Positions 49,500 to 62,499 are shown, numbered from the stretch's first letter. The stretch is 64,000 nucleotides of DNA from Sphagnum compactum (GCA_965153455.1 OZ234498.1:4712001-4776000), one strand, 5' to 3'. Translations and numbers: made by a program. Notes: generated from the sequence alone by a model not told the origin.

Positions 49500-51600
49500 C
49501 TAAGCCTCAGAAAATAGCAATACTATGAGAAGCATTCAAGACCAATTTTTTGTCTCAATTGAGCTTTGTTGCTGAAGAGTAAAATCCTTCATTAGGTACA
49601 TAGCTAGAAGCAAAGCCTTTCAAAACAACAATCCTAATTCTATGAGCGACATTCAAAAGCAATTTGGTCTCTCTCATGCTTTGTTTGATCAAAGTTCTTC
49701 GTGTTGCTTGCTTTTGTTGTTGTCGTTGTATGATGGAACGCACACTAAAGCAAAGGTTGGGTATCACAACAGGCATGTGCATCATGATTACATACATCTC
49801 TAAACATGATGACAATTACTACAGAAGGCAATTCAGTGCCTACTTTGGATATCACAACCACAGATGAGTTTAGGTGCACATCTCTCTCTCTTTTGTTGAC
49901 AATTAGGCTTCATGTTTTGAAGTACTACTACACTCTCCAAACATATCTACAAAAATGTGAGAAAATCTCCACAAGTCTTACACGGCCAATTTTAGAATGG
50001 AAAGCAAGGATGAGTTTGTGAAATAATAATAAGTTGTCATGTGCACATCAAAGCAAGATAAGCACATTCCACCACACCCAAAATTATTATTCATCCATAG
50101 TCAGAGGCACAACGGTAAAAGTCATCATTTTCAAACAACTGAATCATGGCTTTTGCATGGAAGTAATCATGTTGCCACTCATCAACCAAACTGTTGGCGT
50201 GGAGCATTATTCTACTTTTATTGGGAGTTATGAGAAGGATAACCATGCAAAGCCAATATGGTGGATGCATCCTTAATTGGGCAAAACCTCAATCACATAG
50301 TGATAACCTAAGTGAAAAGGAGGAAAAGGTGGGAAAAAGAAAGCGAATGATTGCCCCAATATTTGTTAACACTAAGGTCACACATCTAGTGGTCAATAAT
50401 TCACACTGGCCAAATTGAACATATGACAATTCAACCCTGGTTACCCTAATTTGAAATAGCAATCATGTAACCACAAAACAGCATTGGTGGTTTTTCATCT
50501 TGGGGCACTAACAAGTAAGCACACACTAGCAAAATTGGGTACTGCTTACATAGTTTGGATGTGACCATCACCTTAGGAATTAGGGAAAGCGAATGATTTG
50601 CATACATCAGGATCTCCGTTGTTCGATGGCTGAGAAACTCCATGTTTTGCTGCAAGGGTAATGTGTGGAGAGCATATCTCCTTGTGGTTTCATTTGCTCC
50701 ACAGTAAGAATTCACATCATGCAGCATAATTGCTGACTGCAAAGGGATTTGACAATCCACTGAGGGTGCTAGCAGAGAACTGCACATACACAAGAGGACA
50801 TAAGGGTTTCTGGCTGCCAATTTCTAAATAGTTGCAAGGGAAATGGAGGATGTGCAACCAGTAGATTCACTTCAATCCTTCTTATGCAGGTCCATTGTTA
50901 AGGGTGCATTGTCAGGCTCCTTGTGTTACCTTGCACTGCTCTGAATGTCAAGAATGCTCAAGCCAATGGCCAGGACCTGGAAGAGGTTTGACTATGGAGT
51001 CCTTTAAATTCCAAATCGGTCATGTGATTATTCTCCTTTGATTTGAGATCAGTAGTTGCTTTCTTTTTCTTCTATGTTTCTTGATGTTTGCTGTTTGATG
51101 CCTGGGATGCAGCAGCAGTTTCTGTGTAATTGCCACAAATTCCATCCCTCCAAAATTTCAAAACCTGCAGGTCTTCCTCTTCAGTGTAACGCTGGCAGAC
51201 AAGAGAAAACAGATCACCCAAGAACTACAAAACATCAGGATGCAGTCATAAGTCCTTCACCATATTTCTATGAATAGTGAGGCATTCATCCAATGTCATC
51301 TAGCATTCTCAGCTATAACTCTAGGGGAAATAGATTTGAGGTAACATCTAGAATGTGCAGGAGCATGAACACAGCTCAATTCAGCAAAAGAGATCAGTTG
51401 ACCATTGAAGTCTGATATCTACTTTCAGACTCAGCAAACCAAATTTGAAAGAGCTGTAATGTCAATACCACATTAGATGCAGCATTCCCACATCTAATTT
51501 CCTCAATATTCACTTGTAGAACACCAATGCAAACTTCACTAGGCATATGCAGAAAAACATATGCCAACACCACCCTACTGCAAACTAATTGGTCGTACAA
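49500..51600. other. Intergenic sequence downstream of HEMK2
   Basis: A ~116-bp diverged direct repeat lies at 49522 and 49639 (TATGAG..CATTCAA..CAATTT..TCTC..GCTTTGTT). Frames at 50034-50276 (+) and 50446-50820 (-) have no recognisable domain. The part next to 51600 may be HEMK2 3-prime UTR. Confidence 0.4.
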
Positions 51601-51605
51601 TCTTG

Positions 51606-53296
51606 TTAAGTAGCATGCCAAAGGAAGAGATGGAGGTGAGAAAAAACAGTTGCAGTCAACAGCGTAATGGGATCATGTAGTACCAAAGTCAATTCATGAC
51701 CAACCTGAATAAGAATGCATGATGAAAAACCTTTCTTCTTCATAACCTCACAGATTTCGCTTGGGTCATTGGCTTTCAAAGTAACTAGGTAGAACAAGCC
51801 TTTGCTCGACAACAACCTTTTTACCACAGGCAGAACTCGGTCTAGCACAGTGCGGCCCCGTTGACCTCCCGCCCATGAGGCAGTGATCCCCATCATACCC
51901 ACCTACAGTATCAGATCTTCAGAAAAACCCAGTAAGTAGGCTTCCCAGAATGTTTATCTATCAGCATCACAAAAAGCTTATCAAAGTACAGTAGTACATT
52001 AAGAATTACATTGAGAAGCTGACTCAAGAAAAAAAAATTCAGCATGTTCTGCCTAACAACAGTTCTTTCAGGTGCTTATGACAGTGTGAAATGAAGTAAA
52101 AATGGAACCTTGCAATCAGTGATTAGATAAGAGAAACAAAGAGCTGATAAAAAGGAAAGGCAGAAGAAGCACGACCAAAGAACCTTTGGTGCTCAACTTC
52201 TTATAGTGAAGGTAAGCATTGAATAACCTCATGCTCAGGAGTGGGGACATAAGGTGGATTGAACAATAGAACATCGACTGCTCCAGACAATTGATCTTCC
52301 AGTCCTCTCACTAAATCAGTCACAATAATGTCTGCTTGAACCCCATGCGCCTCCAAAGTATCCTGTGTGACCTGAGCTGCAGCCTGCCCATACAGCATTT
52401 TTTGCTCTTTCATCAGAAAAACTATCAACAAAATTCATACCCCTGTACACCATCTTTCACTCTTTTTCCTTCCAAAACAAAATGACAGTGTGCGAGCCCA
52501 AACTGGCAATCTCATCAATCAAAGACAAAAGAAGAACGAGGCAGTTGTGAACAGTTGATAATCATGCCAGTAACCAAAATGAGCCCTTTACACATGCAGC
52601 AAGTTGATCCTTGGTCTCAGAACGAGGTATGTGAGATCAAGCTGGGGTGGTGCATCATTCCTCCCTCACAGCTGAAAGTCTCAGGCACATGCATGCCAAC
52701 CATCTAACAAGGTGCTTGATGTTAACTGGTTTTTGTGGAAGGTAAATTGGAGATGTTTCGATTGTAGAATGAGGTGTGATGAAGCATCTAGATGAGATCT
52801 ACAACACAGTAATGAAGCTCCAGCCCTGTTTCCAGAGAGAAGTTCACAAGAACAAAAGATTGAAAGGGGAGTGGGAGTCGCCTGGTGGAGCTCGACCTGG
52901 TGGAGAGTCCAGTGTTCATACGAAACAAAGAAGAGACAAGAATCCCTCTTGTGAGCTCTCTAAGAGAAAGGAGAAACAAACCCACCCGGAACCAGGTGTA
53001 GCATGGAGCTGCTGATGTCGTCTTACCGTGCTGATGTCTGTGGCAATGAAGTGCGCGTTGTTGCGTTCATCGCCGAGAATCAAGGCCAAAGAGGTGATGA
53101 CATAGCCACTGCCGCACCCGATCTCCATGCACACATTTGGACGCTGCTCAAGCAAACTAGATTTGTCGGCCAGAAGAGCATCCACAAGAGCGAACGAGTC
53201 ATCACAGGGCTCATAAACATCAGGGTGCCGCGCCACTAGATGAATAGCTGCTACACTTGTCTGCTGCGCCGAGGACTCCTTTCCTAAGCCCCGCAT
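51606..53296 (-). CDS. HEMK2/N6AMT1-type methyltransferase (eRF1 glutamine methyltransferase)
   Basis: Three exons on the minus strand, 53296-53027, 52383-52228 and 51902-51606, join at phase 0 with GT-AG introns of 643 and 325 bases to about 240 residues. The family methylates the GGQ glutamine of release factor eRF1, working with TRM112. Visible motifs: VYEPCDDSF (~28-36), SAM-binding motif I EIGCGSG (~58-64), the acidic TD of motif II (~86-87), NPPY catalytic motif (~132-135), WAGG.RGR..LDR, and GLFYLVTLKANDP. The last exon ends QVGHELTLVLHDPI and runs ~17 more residues to a stop; this end aligns roughly with the animal C-terminus, but a further intron after CILIQ is possible. It shares a divergent, repeat-built promoter with the quinone reductase. 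Confidence 0.88.
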
Positions 53297-53306
53297 TCTC
53301 CTCTTG

Positions 53307-53860
53307 GTGAGCCAAGTCGGTATAGTGAGGAAGGAGGAGAAGAAGACAAAGCTCCAGCCAGATTGTCCTTCAGATTGCGTGCAACTTCACAAAACCCTAA
53401 GAAACCCTAAGCGCTAGCCCTAATCCTCAAGAGCTGATGGGTCTGTCCTGAGGCCCGCGTTCACCTCCTTGTGAGCCAAGTCGGTCTCCTGAGGAAGGAG
53501 GATGAGAAGAAGAAGGCGAAGCCCCAGCCAGATTGTGCTTCAGATTGCGAGCAAGATTCCAAAACCCTCAGAAACCCTAAACTCTAACCTCAGGAGCTGA
53601 TGGGTATTTCCGAGAGTCGAGACATTCATTCCTCAGTGACATTTAATCTTCTTGGCAGGCGTGTGAGGAAGGAGGAGAAGAAGAAGACAAAGCTCCAGCC
53701 AGATGGTGCTTCAGATTGCGTTTAAGATGACAACACCCTCAGAAACCCTAAGCGCTAACCCTACCTCTAAGGAGCTGATGGGTATGTCCGAGGGTCGAGA
53801 GTCGAGACACTCATTCCTCAGTTACAGTAAGTCTTCTTGGCAGGTGTGTGTGGCGGTTAC
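53307..53860. promoter_or_regulatory. Divergent promoter made of ~165-185 bp tandem repeats with telo-boxes
   Basis: GAGGAAGGAGG begins at 53327, 53491 and 53665 (spacings 164 and 174). GTGAGCCAAGTCGG occurs at 53307 and 53471; CTTCTTGGCAGG at about 53648 and 53833 marks the start of a fourth, partial copy. Each full copy carries CTCCAGCCAGAT (or CCCCAGCCAGAT), TTCAGATTGCG, AGAAACCCTAA (telo-box) and GAGCTGATGGGT. The block fills the 567 bases between the HEMK2 and quinone reductase start codons, so both genes probably draw on it. Confidence 0.8.
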
Positions 53861-53863
53861 AGG

Positions 53864-55609
53864 ATGGCGGTTGCGGCAGCTCGAAATGTCTTCCAGAACC
53901 TAAAGACCTCGCAGCACCATCGCTATACGGCAGCTCCACGACGAGGGTTGCGAACCATGGCTACCAAACTCTACGTCGTGTATGTCTCTTCTACCCAGCT
54001 TTTTGTGCACACCTTGTTCGCAAGACCCATTGCGGAGCTTTTTTTTGTCTGTCTGTTTGCCGTCCCATCTTTTTGTCTCTTGCTGTTTCTCGCATTAGTC
54101 GTCACTGCAACTCATGAGGCTTTAAGAGAGTCAAAAAAGAACAAGGTTCAATGGGTCGAGCTTGAAACGAGCTGCTGCATCGTGCAAGCGCTCATAAGCG
54201 CGTTATGGTGCATATCCTTAACGGATTATGAATCGGGGTTCTGAACTGTAGTACTCTGATCGAGTTCTGTTGACCCGTTTTTGAAAAAAATAATGTTTGA
54301 AAGTTAGTAGCAAGCTGAAGCCATTTGCTTGAATGTCATGAAGGTATTACTCGATGTATGGTCACGTTGAAAAGCTCGCTCACGAAATTAAGGATGGAGC
54401 CAGCACTGTAGAGGGAGTGGAGACTACTCTTTGGCAGGTAATTTCTCCTCACAACCTACACTCTTTTGTGGATCAATCAATTGGTTTGTTGTGTGGGACA
54501 TCACAACATTTGAACAACATTTTGATGATTTCCATGAGAAAAAAGATTAGATGTTGTTCTTTTGTTTGGAACACAACAGTGGACCAAATGACAAGATGTT
54601 GGCAGTACCTCAAATCAGGCCTAGTAGCAGAGGACATGGCAGGGCTTTCACCCAGTCACCAGCAGGTTTGAGCCTAGGACCTTTGTGGTACCAAACAAGG
54701 GCCATATCACTAAGCCATCACCCATGGGGGCCAGATTAGATGTTGTGGCAGTGGGAATTATGGTGGCCTCCATCCATGATGGCTCTTTGAGGATCCCTCT
54801 TCATGTGTAGCAGGTGCCAGAGACACTGCCCATCGATGTTCTCGGAAAGATGCATGCGCCTCCCAAGTCATCAGTTCCTATTATAGATGTATCACAGCTG
54901 CCAGATGCAGATGGCTTTCTTTTCGGATTCCCTACCCGATATGGCATGATGCCAGCACAGTTTAAGGCTTTCATCGACGCCACTGGTAGTTTGTGGAGAT
55001 CACAGGCACTTGCAGGGAAACCAGCTGGTATCTTTGTCAGTACTGGTGGCCAGGGTGGTGGTCAAGAGACTACTGCGTGAGTACTAGTTCTTTTGCTTCC
55101 TCCAATGCATATATATATCCAGTTTTGTCATCATCTTCCAGCTGAGGTCTCTTGCACTGTTCTTTTTTCGTAAATCTGGATGGCCCATGAAGCAAACCTC
55201 TTGGGTTGCAAACTTCATTCTTGCATATGTAGACTCTTGTACTGATTCTTCCAAGTATGGTTACATCTTCTTCCCTGTTAATTCTAGCAAATTTGATTTT
55301 TGTTTGTTTCCTGCAGCTGGTTTCATCTTGAATTTGAACACTGTTGAAACCCCTTTTTTTCTTTTTCTTTTGTCCTGCAGGTTGACAGCAATCACTCAAC
55401 TGACACACCATGGGATGATTTTCGTGCCAATTGGATACACAGCTGGAGCTACTATGTTCAATATGACAGAGCCCAAGGGAGGAAGCCCTTATGGAGCTGG
55501 CACATTTGCAGGTGATGGATCACGCATGCCAAGTAAGCTTGAACTAGAGCAGGCTTTCCATCAAGGTAAATACATGGCAGGGATCACAAAGAAATTGAAG
55601 ACTGGGTGA
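53864..55609 (+). CDS. NAD(P)H:quinone oxidoreductase, FQR1/WrbA type
   Basis: Exons 53864-53979, 54344-54437, 54814-55076 and 55381-55609 join in frame to 233 residues. From the internal ATG at 53957 the protein is 202 residues, the family's usual length. WrbA/FQR1 proteins bind FMN in a flavodoxin fold and reduce quinones by two electrons, avoiding semiquinone radicals. Motifs: [20 protein letters not shown] (phosphate-binding loop), [79 protein letters not shown]. The extra 31 residues ([20 protein letters not shown] then [11 protein letters not shown]) hold several Arg and no Asp or Glu, resembling an organelle transit peptide; use of this start is inferred. A further in-frame ATG lies at 53837. 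Confidence 0.93.
54655..54735 (-). mobile_element. Possible SINE-like unit in quinone reductase intron 2
   Basis: On the minus strand, GGGTGATGGCTTAGTGATATGG resembles an A-box region when read as GGCTTAGTGATATGG, and TCCTAGGCTCAAACC resembles a B box about 40 bases later. It resembles the units at 41876 and 61905 in layout but matches the consensus less well. Confidence 0.3.
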
Positions 55610-57425
55610 AGTTGATTGATGATGTCCCTGAGCCTCATGTAGGGAGAAGTGAATCTCTGTTCTTATCTTATACACGTAACAAGTTGTGATCCTATGTTGG
55701 TTACATACAAAGAAGAACTCCTGCACTTCAGCTATTCAGATTATAAGTAATAAGTGGTTTGGCCTGATTTTCCCAAATTCTGACACTAGAAAATCCAAGA
55801 CCTGACAGACATAAAACAGGAAGTGCAATATGGAGTGGAAAATTGTTCATCAAAGCTTTGGATTAAAGTAAAAGAAAAGCTATTAAACATCCTGGAACAA
55901 TTGAAACAATCTCTTGATGCCCCAAATTGGAAGTGTTATGTGGGCCAGTTATGAGTTTTGAAGCTTGACAGCATGTATGATTCTTCAGGAGTTCCACTAA
56001 TGGGTTTGAGAGATCCATGTGTGCATTGGGCTTTGTTGAAAGTCCTTTGGTGCTTTTTCAGTTGATTCAACAATTTGTTATTGACTTGATTCCACTCCTA
56101 CTCCCATCTTTTTGGCTTACCCACAAAATGAAGATCATCCAACAACATCTTCTGCACACAAAGAGTGAACTGGACAAACCTTTGTGTGAGAATATCAAAG
56201 CAATTTCTGCACACTGAAACCAAGCTGGATGAAAAGATAAAAGCACAGAGACCTATTATGCAAAGTTGCTGATTAAAAAACTCTTCCTTGATACTCCAAG
56301 CTCAATAGTTCCTAAGTTGTTTTCTGGTGTTCTTTTTGAGTTTCGAACAGCAGTTTGTTTGCCACTTATTGGACTTGTGCATAAGGTGTGCTGCCAATAA
56401 CTAGGCTGAGCATGCAGTCAGAGGGACAGCTTAGATTTTTTCTGTTCCCATCAAGTTCCCAACAGGTTCCCCAAGTCCCTCGAGACATTTTCAATTGCAC
56501 ATCAAATTTTATCCCATATTTTTTGGACACAATTCAACTTTCATGTATATAAATTGAAAGGGAGGCAACGGAGTCCATTATGATTACAGCTACTTAGGGT
56601 CAGCTTCCACATTCACAAAGGTAAAATATTTTTTATTTTGAAAATTTTAATTCTTTTTTTGAAATTTGAATTTATTATTTCTCAGGATCTACCATTTTAT
56701 CCTCATATGAAGAGAGAGATTATTCAGATGTAGGCCTAGCTTGCAATAATTTTGATGGTTTTCAACACCTCAACTTCATATTTTCACAAAACTTCATTTC
56801 ACTACTTTAAGGATTATTTAATGACGAAACTGACCTTAGTGTAAGGTATGTTTCTACTTTGGGGATTGGTGGCCAAAGGGACGCTTCTATTGTGGACGGC
56901 CCAATGTCCCCAAAAAAATCGGTGATGGTCATTTCTTCATAATTTTTTAAATATGTATTTTTTAAAAAGCTGCTCTGAGGGAACTATCTCTTAGAGGGGA
57001 GCCATGTTTGGCTTTGTCAGGAACAAATATTATGGAAAGATAAATATATTATCCTAAAAACGTTTTAACTTCATACTTTGAGTCCTATACAAGTTCACAG
57101 TGTGTGCAAACTGTTGATCAAGACTTGCTTATTCCTTGTCTTGCGCTACAGATCATCTAACATCAATGGGAATTGTGCCTTTTGATGTTTCATTGTGTGC
57201 ATTGTCTAATAATATTTCTTTCAATGAACAATTTGTTCCAATGACAATGATTCATTAGATCTAGTTTAGTCAGGACAAGTTTAGATTTCATAAGTTATAA
57301 GTTGTCATTTGAACAATTTCAAATAGGAATCTAGTTAGTTCATTCTCAAGTAAAAAGGCATGGAAATGTGTGTTTTTGGATTTATGTATTTTTTAGTTTT
57401 TTTTAACATGAACAAATTTTCAATA
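55610..57425. other. Quinone reductase 3-prime flank and intergenic sequence
   Basis: The first ~200 bases are probably 3-prime UTR. No further gene is recognisable. Sequence becomes AT-rich after about 56500. Confidence 0.45.
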
Positions 57426-57429
57426 CTTT

Positions 57430-57720
57430 CACCAATTTGCATCTCAATTTTTTCAATTGAATTTGAATTCAAGTCAACTGAATCTTAACTAATTGTTGAA
57501 TTGATTGAATTTGAATTCAATTCTATTTATTTTAATCCTATTGTTGAATTGAATTAAATTAAATTTCAATTCAATTCAACTCAAATTCCATTCAATGTAT
57601 TTGAATCAATTCAATTAAAGTTGAATCCAATTCAATTCAATCTGAACTTAATTGAATTGAATTTCAAGTCAATTCAAATTTAATTAAATTCAAGTTGCAT
57701 GCAATGTCTTTCAATATTTT
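57430..57720. repeat. AATTC/AATTG/AAATT low-complexity array
   Basis: About 290 bases consist almost wholly of GAATTCAA, TTGAATTGAATT and CAATTCAATTCAA-type words (TTGAATTGAATTAAATT, CAATTCAATTCAACTC). It is largely self-complementary. It is the long form of the tract at 49015. Confidence 0.8.
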
Positions 57721-57724
57721 CATT

Positions 57725-60700
57725 CAAATCAAATGGAACTTTCATCAAAGGATTGATTGATTGTCATTGTTATGCACAATAACATGAAGCCCAAGTAATA
57801 TTGAAAGAAATGTTTTTTCTTGAATATGGCTTCTTATAATGACTATGCTTCACCTAAAAGAAAATTTCATTTTGAATTGGTGACACTAATTTAATTTGAA
57901 GATGGGACATTGATGATGTTATCAATGTTGTGGGGGTATCCAGACAAGAACCGAATCGTGAAACTAGGCTTTTTCTAGATCTAATATTGACACCAAAACC
58001 ATTAAAAAAACATTCATGAACTAGGGTCTTGTTCTTTGGGTAGGCAAGTTGAATTTTTTTGAAAAGTTGACAAATGAAGTTGAACTTTGTATTTAAATAT
58101 TAGTTTTAGTTAGTTGTTGAACTTTTGTACCAATAATACGTTCCTTTGTTTTGATTTGTTGTAAAACTTTGTATGTAAAACATTTTGGAAAAAACCCCTT
58201 TCCATTTGGAGTTGGTTTAATCCCATGAACTTACTTCAGCAAGGGTTTGCAAAGTGTAACATGTTCTCCATGCCAACAAAAGTAGCTAAGTGAATGTTTT
58301 TTTTTTTTTTCAAAATGTTTGGTGCAAGGTAATGAACCCCCTTCATTTTTCACCTTCTTATAAGGATTCAAACTTTTGATGCCCTTCAAAGTGATGCCTT
58401 ACCCTACACCTATACACTCTCTATAGCATTGGGGAATGTGTAGTGTGTACATGAAACTAGACTTAGTTTGTGAATGGAACTTGGAGGTTTTTGAATTTGA
58501 AAAACAATTGATAGAATCAAAACTAAAGGGTTCAGAAACTGAAAGAATTGAGCTCAAATCCACACCTAGAGAACTTTCAAAATGACATAAAATGTTAGAA
58601 CTAGGACCAAAGCTTCTCTTGAAAAAGAATAATTTGCATAGCACTAGCTTTTACCATGGTACTTGGTTTAAGTGTTGGTTCACCCAAGGTGATGATTGAA
58701 TGGCAAATTTGAAATTGCTCTTGGCTTCAACCATTATTGGTTTAAAAATGTAAAATTAAGAAAATAATATTTTCACGTGATAGAAAAGATGTGAAGATTG
58801 CATTTGCACTAGTAAATGAACTTCTAACACATGGTAGAACTATATGTTAAAAAATGAACGAATGGCACTAACTTGGGTTGCAATGTGTGGGGAATTAGAT
58901 GTGATGCAAACGTTACATAACATAAAAAGTTCAATGAGATCATGGGACTCAAAATTGACACATTATTTAATTTATTTTTTAATTACAATGAATTGGGAGT
59001 ACATTTGACTTTTCAACAACATGCTTATAGTGAAGGGTTAGACAAAAGCTCAAGATTCAAGCAAAAAAATATTCATTATAAAATCATTTGACAAATGACC
59101 TTTGATAGCAAGAAAGAATTAGTTTGTTAATTCATGATTCAAAAAAGTGGACATGAAAGTGCTTGTGGAAAAATGTGCAAGGACATGACACAAATTTATA
59201 TGATGTCCCAATCATTAATCTCATGGGGGATTTGCCAATGTGACCTTTTCAAAATGATTACAATAATCCTTGGGACATTCATATATCTTACATGATTACA
59301 AACAAATTAACTTTGCAACCTAGAACTCCACCTACCAAAATATCCTTTTTTCCCACAAGTATAGAACATCCAAAATTATGATGAGATTTTGAATATTAAT
59401 TCATCCATCTTATTTGCAATAATTATTGTTTCATATTTAAGCCAACATTGCAACCTCAACTCAAACATAACAATTTCAAATGGAATGAACTTTTAAATAC
59501 ACTTGATGTGGAAGGAAGCTTAATAATGGCAAATTACATTCATCCCATATTATTTTCAACCAAAAATTTGATCTTATGTCCTTGAAGATTTCTCAAATAA
59601 TGATTAACCATGCCCTATGGTTTTGGTAAACATGTTAAGTAAAAATTAAAATTCAATGAACAATTGATAATTATCATTTAGTGTAGCTATCAAATTTCAC
59701 TTGTGTAATAGTGACTCCACGTCTCATGTGGTGTCTCTTAATACTCCATAAGAGTGTTGAAGAACTACAATATTTTGTCTTTTGGAGATTCTAGCTTGCA
59801 AATTCCTTTTTTTCTAACAAGTGCATCATGAAAGATAAGATAATTGGAAAAGAAATCTATATAATTAAAAATTTGTTGTCCATGTTTGTGTTGTTCATAC
59901 GTACCTATTCCAAGCTTAACTAACTAATACCTATTCACCAATGTGGACATGAAAAAACACATGTGTTATGTGCATTTTCATGTTTTCACCAAAAAATTCT
60001 ATAATAGGTGTCGTTGAAATAGTTATATCATTTCAAACTAGTAGTACAATACCAAGTAAATTGCAACAAGAGATTAGCAAAACAAATTGTCGAGCAATTT
60101 CAAAAATTTGACTACTTATTTTGCATATACCAGCTAGTTACTATTTATATTTGAATAGGACAATTACTAGTTTGAGTCTTGATATATAAAGGAGGATGAT
60201 GAATTTGAAGAAAGGTCTTTTTACATGATCATTTTTTATTTTTCTTTTGTTATCACTTTGATGTACAATCTACTTTCTAATTTTTTATATGTGAACTTGT
60301 GTTTTCATTTTGAATTTACAAAACCCATTGGTATTTTTTGTTAAAGAAGATTAGGAAAATCATATTTGCATAAATGGGAAGATAGAAAATCTCATTAACA
60401 TTTGGCAACCATGCAGTGGATTATAATTCAAAACATTTTAAACAAATTAAAATTGGTTTTGTTTTGAACATGTTCTATACCTAAGCTTTTGTAGGACAAT
60501 CCTCAAATTGATGATCTACACTAAAACAAATGATATAAGGATATCACAAAGGTATCTTAATAGGTTTAATTAGTTGGGTAGTAACACCTACTACTGGTTC
60601 TGTGGGTTTTGCTAACACAACATGTACTATGGCACTTTTCTTTTTCGGTTGTGTTTAGGGTTTAGGGTTTAGGGGTTTAGGTTTAAATACAACAACACCT

Positions 60701-61900
60701 AACCCCCCCTAAACTTGACAATGTTCCAATCAATGTAATGGTTATTGTGATTACTCGTAGTCAAGTCTCGAAACAACAAGTTTTGAGAGATAAAAAATTA
60801 ATCAAAGATATAAGAACATATGATTGGCAAAAAGAAAAGAAAATGGAAATTCATTTACAAAAACAATAAAGTAGTTGAAAAACCATAGTGGGCAAGAACA
60901 ACTTGTATGAAAGGTTTCTTTTCATTTTTTACCATCTAAACTTTAGAGAGGCATACCTTTTTCATTTTTCATCCATTTTGAATGATTTAAAGGATTTTGG
61001 TGTGCTTTCCAATCCTCTTCATTTTATATGTAGACCCCATAAATAAAAGAAATAAAATGAGTGAAAGGAAGGTGAATGATACATTGAATGTTTAATCATT
61101 AGCCACATTATCCTATATGTAAGGTGTTCTTTCTAATTTGGGTTGTTAAGAAAATCAACCCTTCATATTTATGGTTGAAAGGTAAAGAATCATGCAACAT
61201 GACATTTGCTTAAAACTTCAAAGAATGGGAACTTGATATTTGATGACTTATCTCATTTTATCTGTAGATAATTTGTTTATCATGTGTGAAATTTGTCATT
61301 TTGATTAGTAATTAATTGTTGTGTAGTCTATTTAAACCCTTGAAACCTCTTTACACTGGTGTTTTTTGGGCGAATTTTTGCAACTCGATGGATTTCTTTC
61401 AAAAAATTAAAAAAATGAAAAAATTGTGATATTTCACAAAAAGAAATTTTGTCTTTTTTCACTGCCCAAATTCATTACATTTTTAATGAAATGGGACTAA
61501 ATTGGCTGATATGCAACTTGTAAAAAAAATAAAAAAAATATAGTTGATTAGGACATTTTTAGTGAAATATTTTTCAATCGGTTAAGATAGTCACATGTTG
61601 CACTAAATAAATAAAATCTAATTTTAAAATTATGACATGGATATATGAGGTCCCAAGTTAATATGACATGGAATAATATGCCATGTCATCATAAAATTTT
61701 ATTTTTTTTGTTTTTTTTTTCAGATCATGAAGTCACGAATTGTGTTTTGGTCATGGCATGTTGTGACAAAATTACATGTGAATTTTTTTAAGTTTTTTTT
61801 TTTTGGTTTATTTTCATGAACAATTAATTTTGACACCATTTGCCATGATGTACATGTTTGTATATTGCATTTGTACAAGATATATTAATGCACACATCCA
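57725..61900. other. AT-rich desert, no gene seen
   Basis: A minus-strand frame at 58399-58644 (GPSSNILCHFESSLGVDLSS) has no recognisable domain. Dense stops elsewhere. An interstitial telomere-like run lies at 60656-60690. Confidence 0.45.
60656..60690 (+). repeat. Interstitial telomere-like repeat (TTTAGGG)n
   Basis: TTTAGGGTTTAGGGTTTAGG and then GGTTTAGG give about three perfect plus one imperfect Arabidopsis-type telomere units, followed by AAATACAACAACACCTAACC. No gene is adjacent. Confidence 0.75.
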
Positions 61901-61904
61901 TCAA

Positions 61905-61975
61905 GGTTTGAACTTTGAACCCAAGACCTCATGGATGCACACCATAGTCTTAACCACCAAACCACTTCTCTTTTA
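61905..61975 (-). mobile_element. SINE-like tRNA-derived unit
   Basis: On the minus strand GTGGTTTGGTGGTTAAGAC gives an A-box-like TGGTTTGGTGG and TTGGGTTCAAAG gives a B-box-like GGTTCAAAG about 30-40 bases later. The GGTTAAG..CTT..TCCATGAGG layout matches the plus-strand unit at 41876 (GGTTAAGG...GATGAGG), so both probably belong to one SINE family. Confidence 0.45.
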
Positions 61976-62499
61976 TTATTAGCAAACATATTTCTTTAGC
62001 AAAAGTTGCAATCACATGTTTACAAATACATGTGGTTAAATTTTTTTGTAAGATATATTGATTCGAAACCTCTTCAAATGCACACAAAACTAATCACAAA
62101 ATCAAGAGTTCTAAGGTTTCATCCTATTGATGTATATAACAATCAACCTTCAACTTCCAAAAACATGGTTTTCATTCAATATTTTATGAAATTTGAATAT
62201 GACAAAATGCAACATTTGTTTTCACAACACTGCCATGATCAAGATAACATAGGAAACTACATTTACACAACCAAGAAATAATAAGATTCACAAATTTCCA
62301 TCACACACATAGCACAAATTGGTTTACAAAATATTATTACAAAAAATAACATTCAAAATCAAACAAAGTTATTATCCATATCAAATTTAAAAAATAACTA
62401 CAGATAAAAAGTCACATTTGTGGCCTTTTTATCAAAATTAAACACTATCCAAAGATTTTTGATGGAATGTGCACATAATAACTTCCTTGAAACTAAAAA

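Noticed and set aside
50446-50820. 124-codon minus-strand frame
   Set aside because: No family resemblance and no splice or promoter context; length is within what chance allows in this composition.
51394-51621. Fourth HEMK2 exon reading NIEEIRCGNAASNVV
   Set aside because: It does not resemble the family C-terminus, whereas the read-through of exon 3 roughly does; left as an open alternative.
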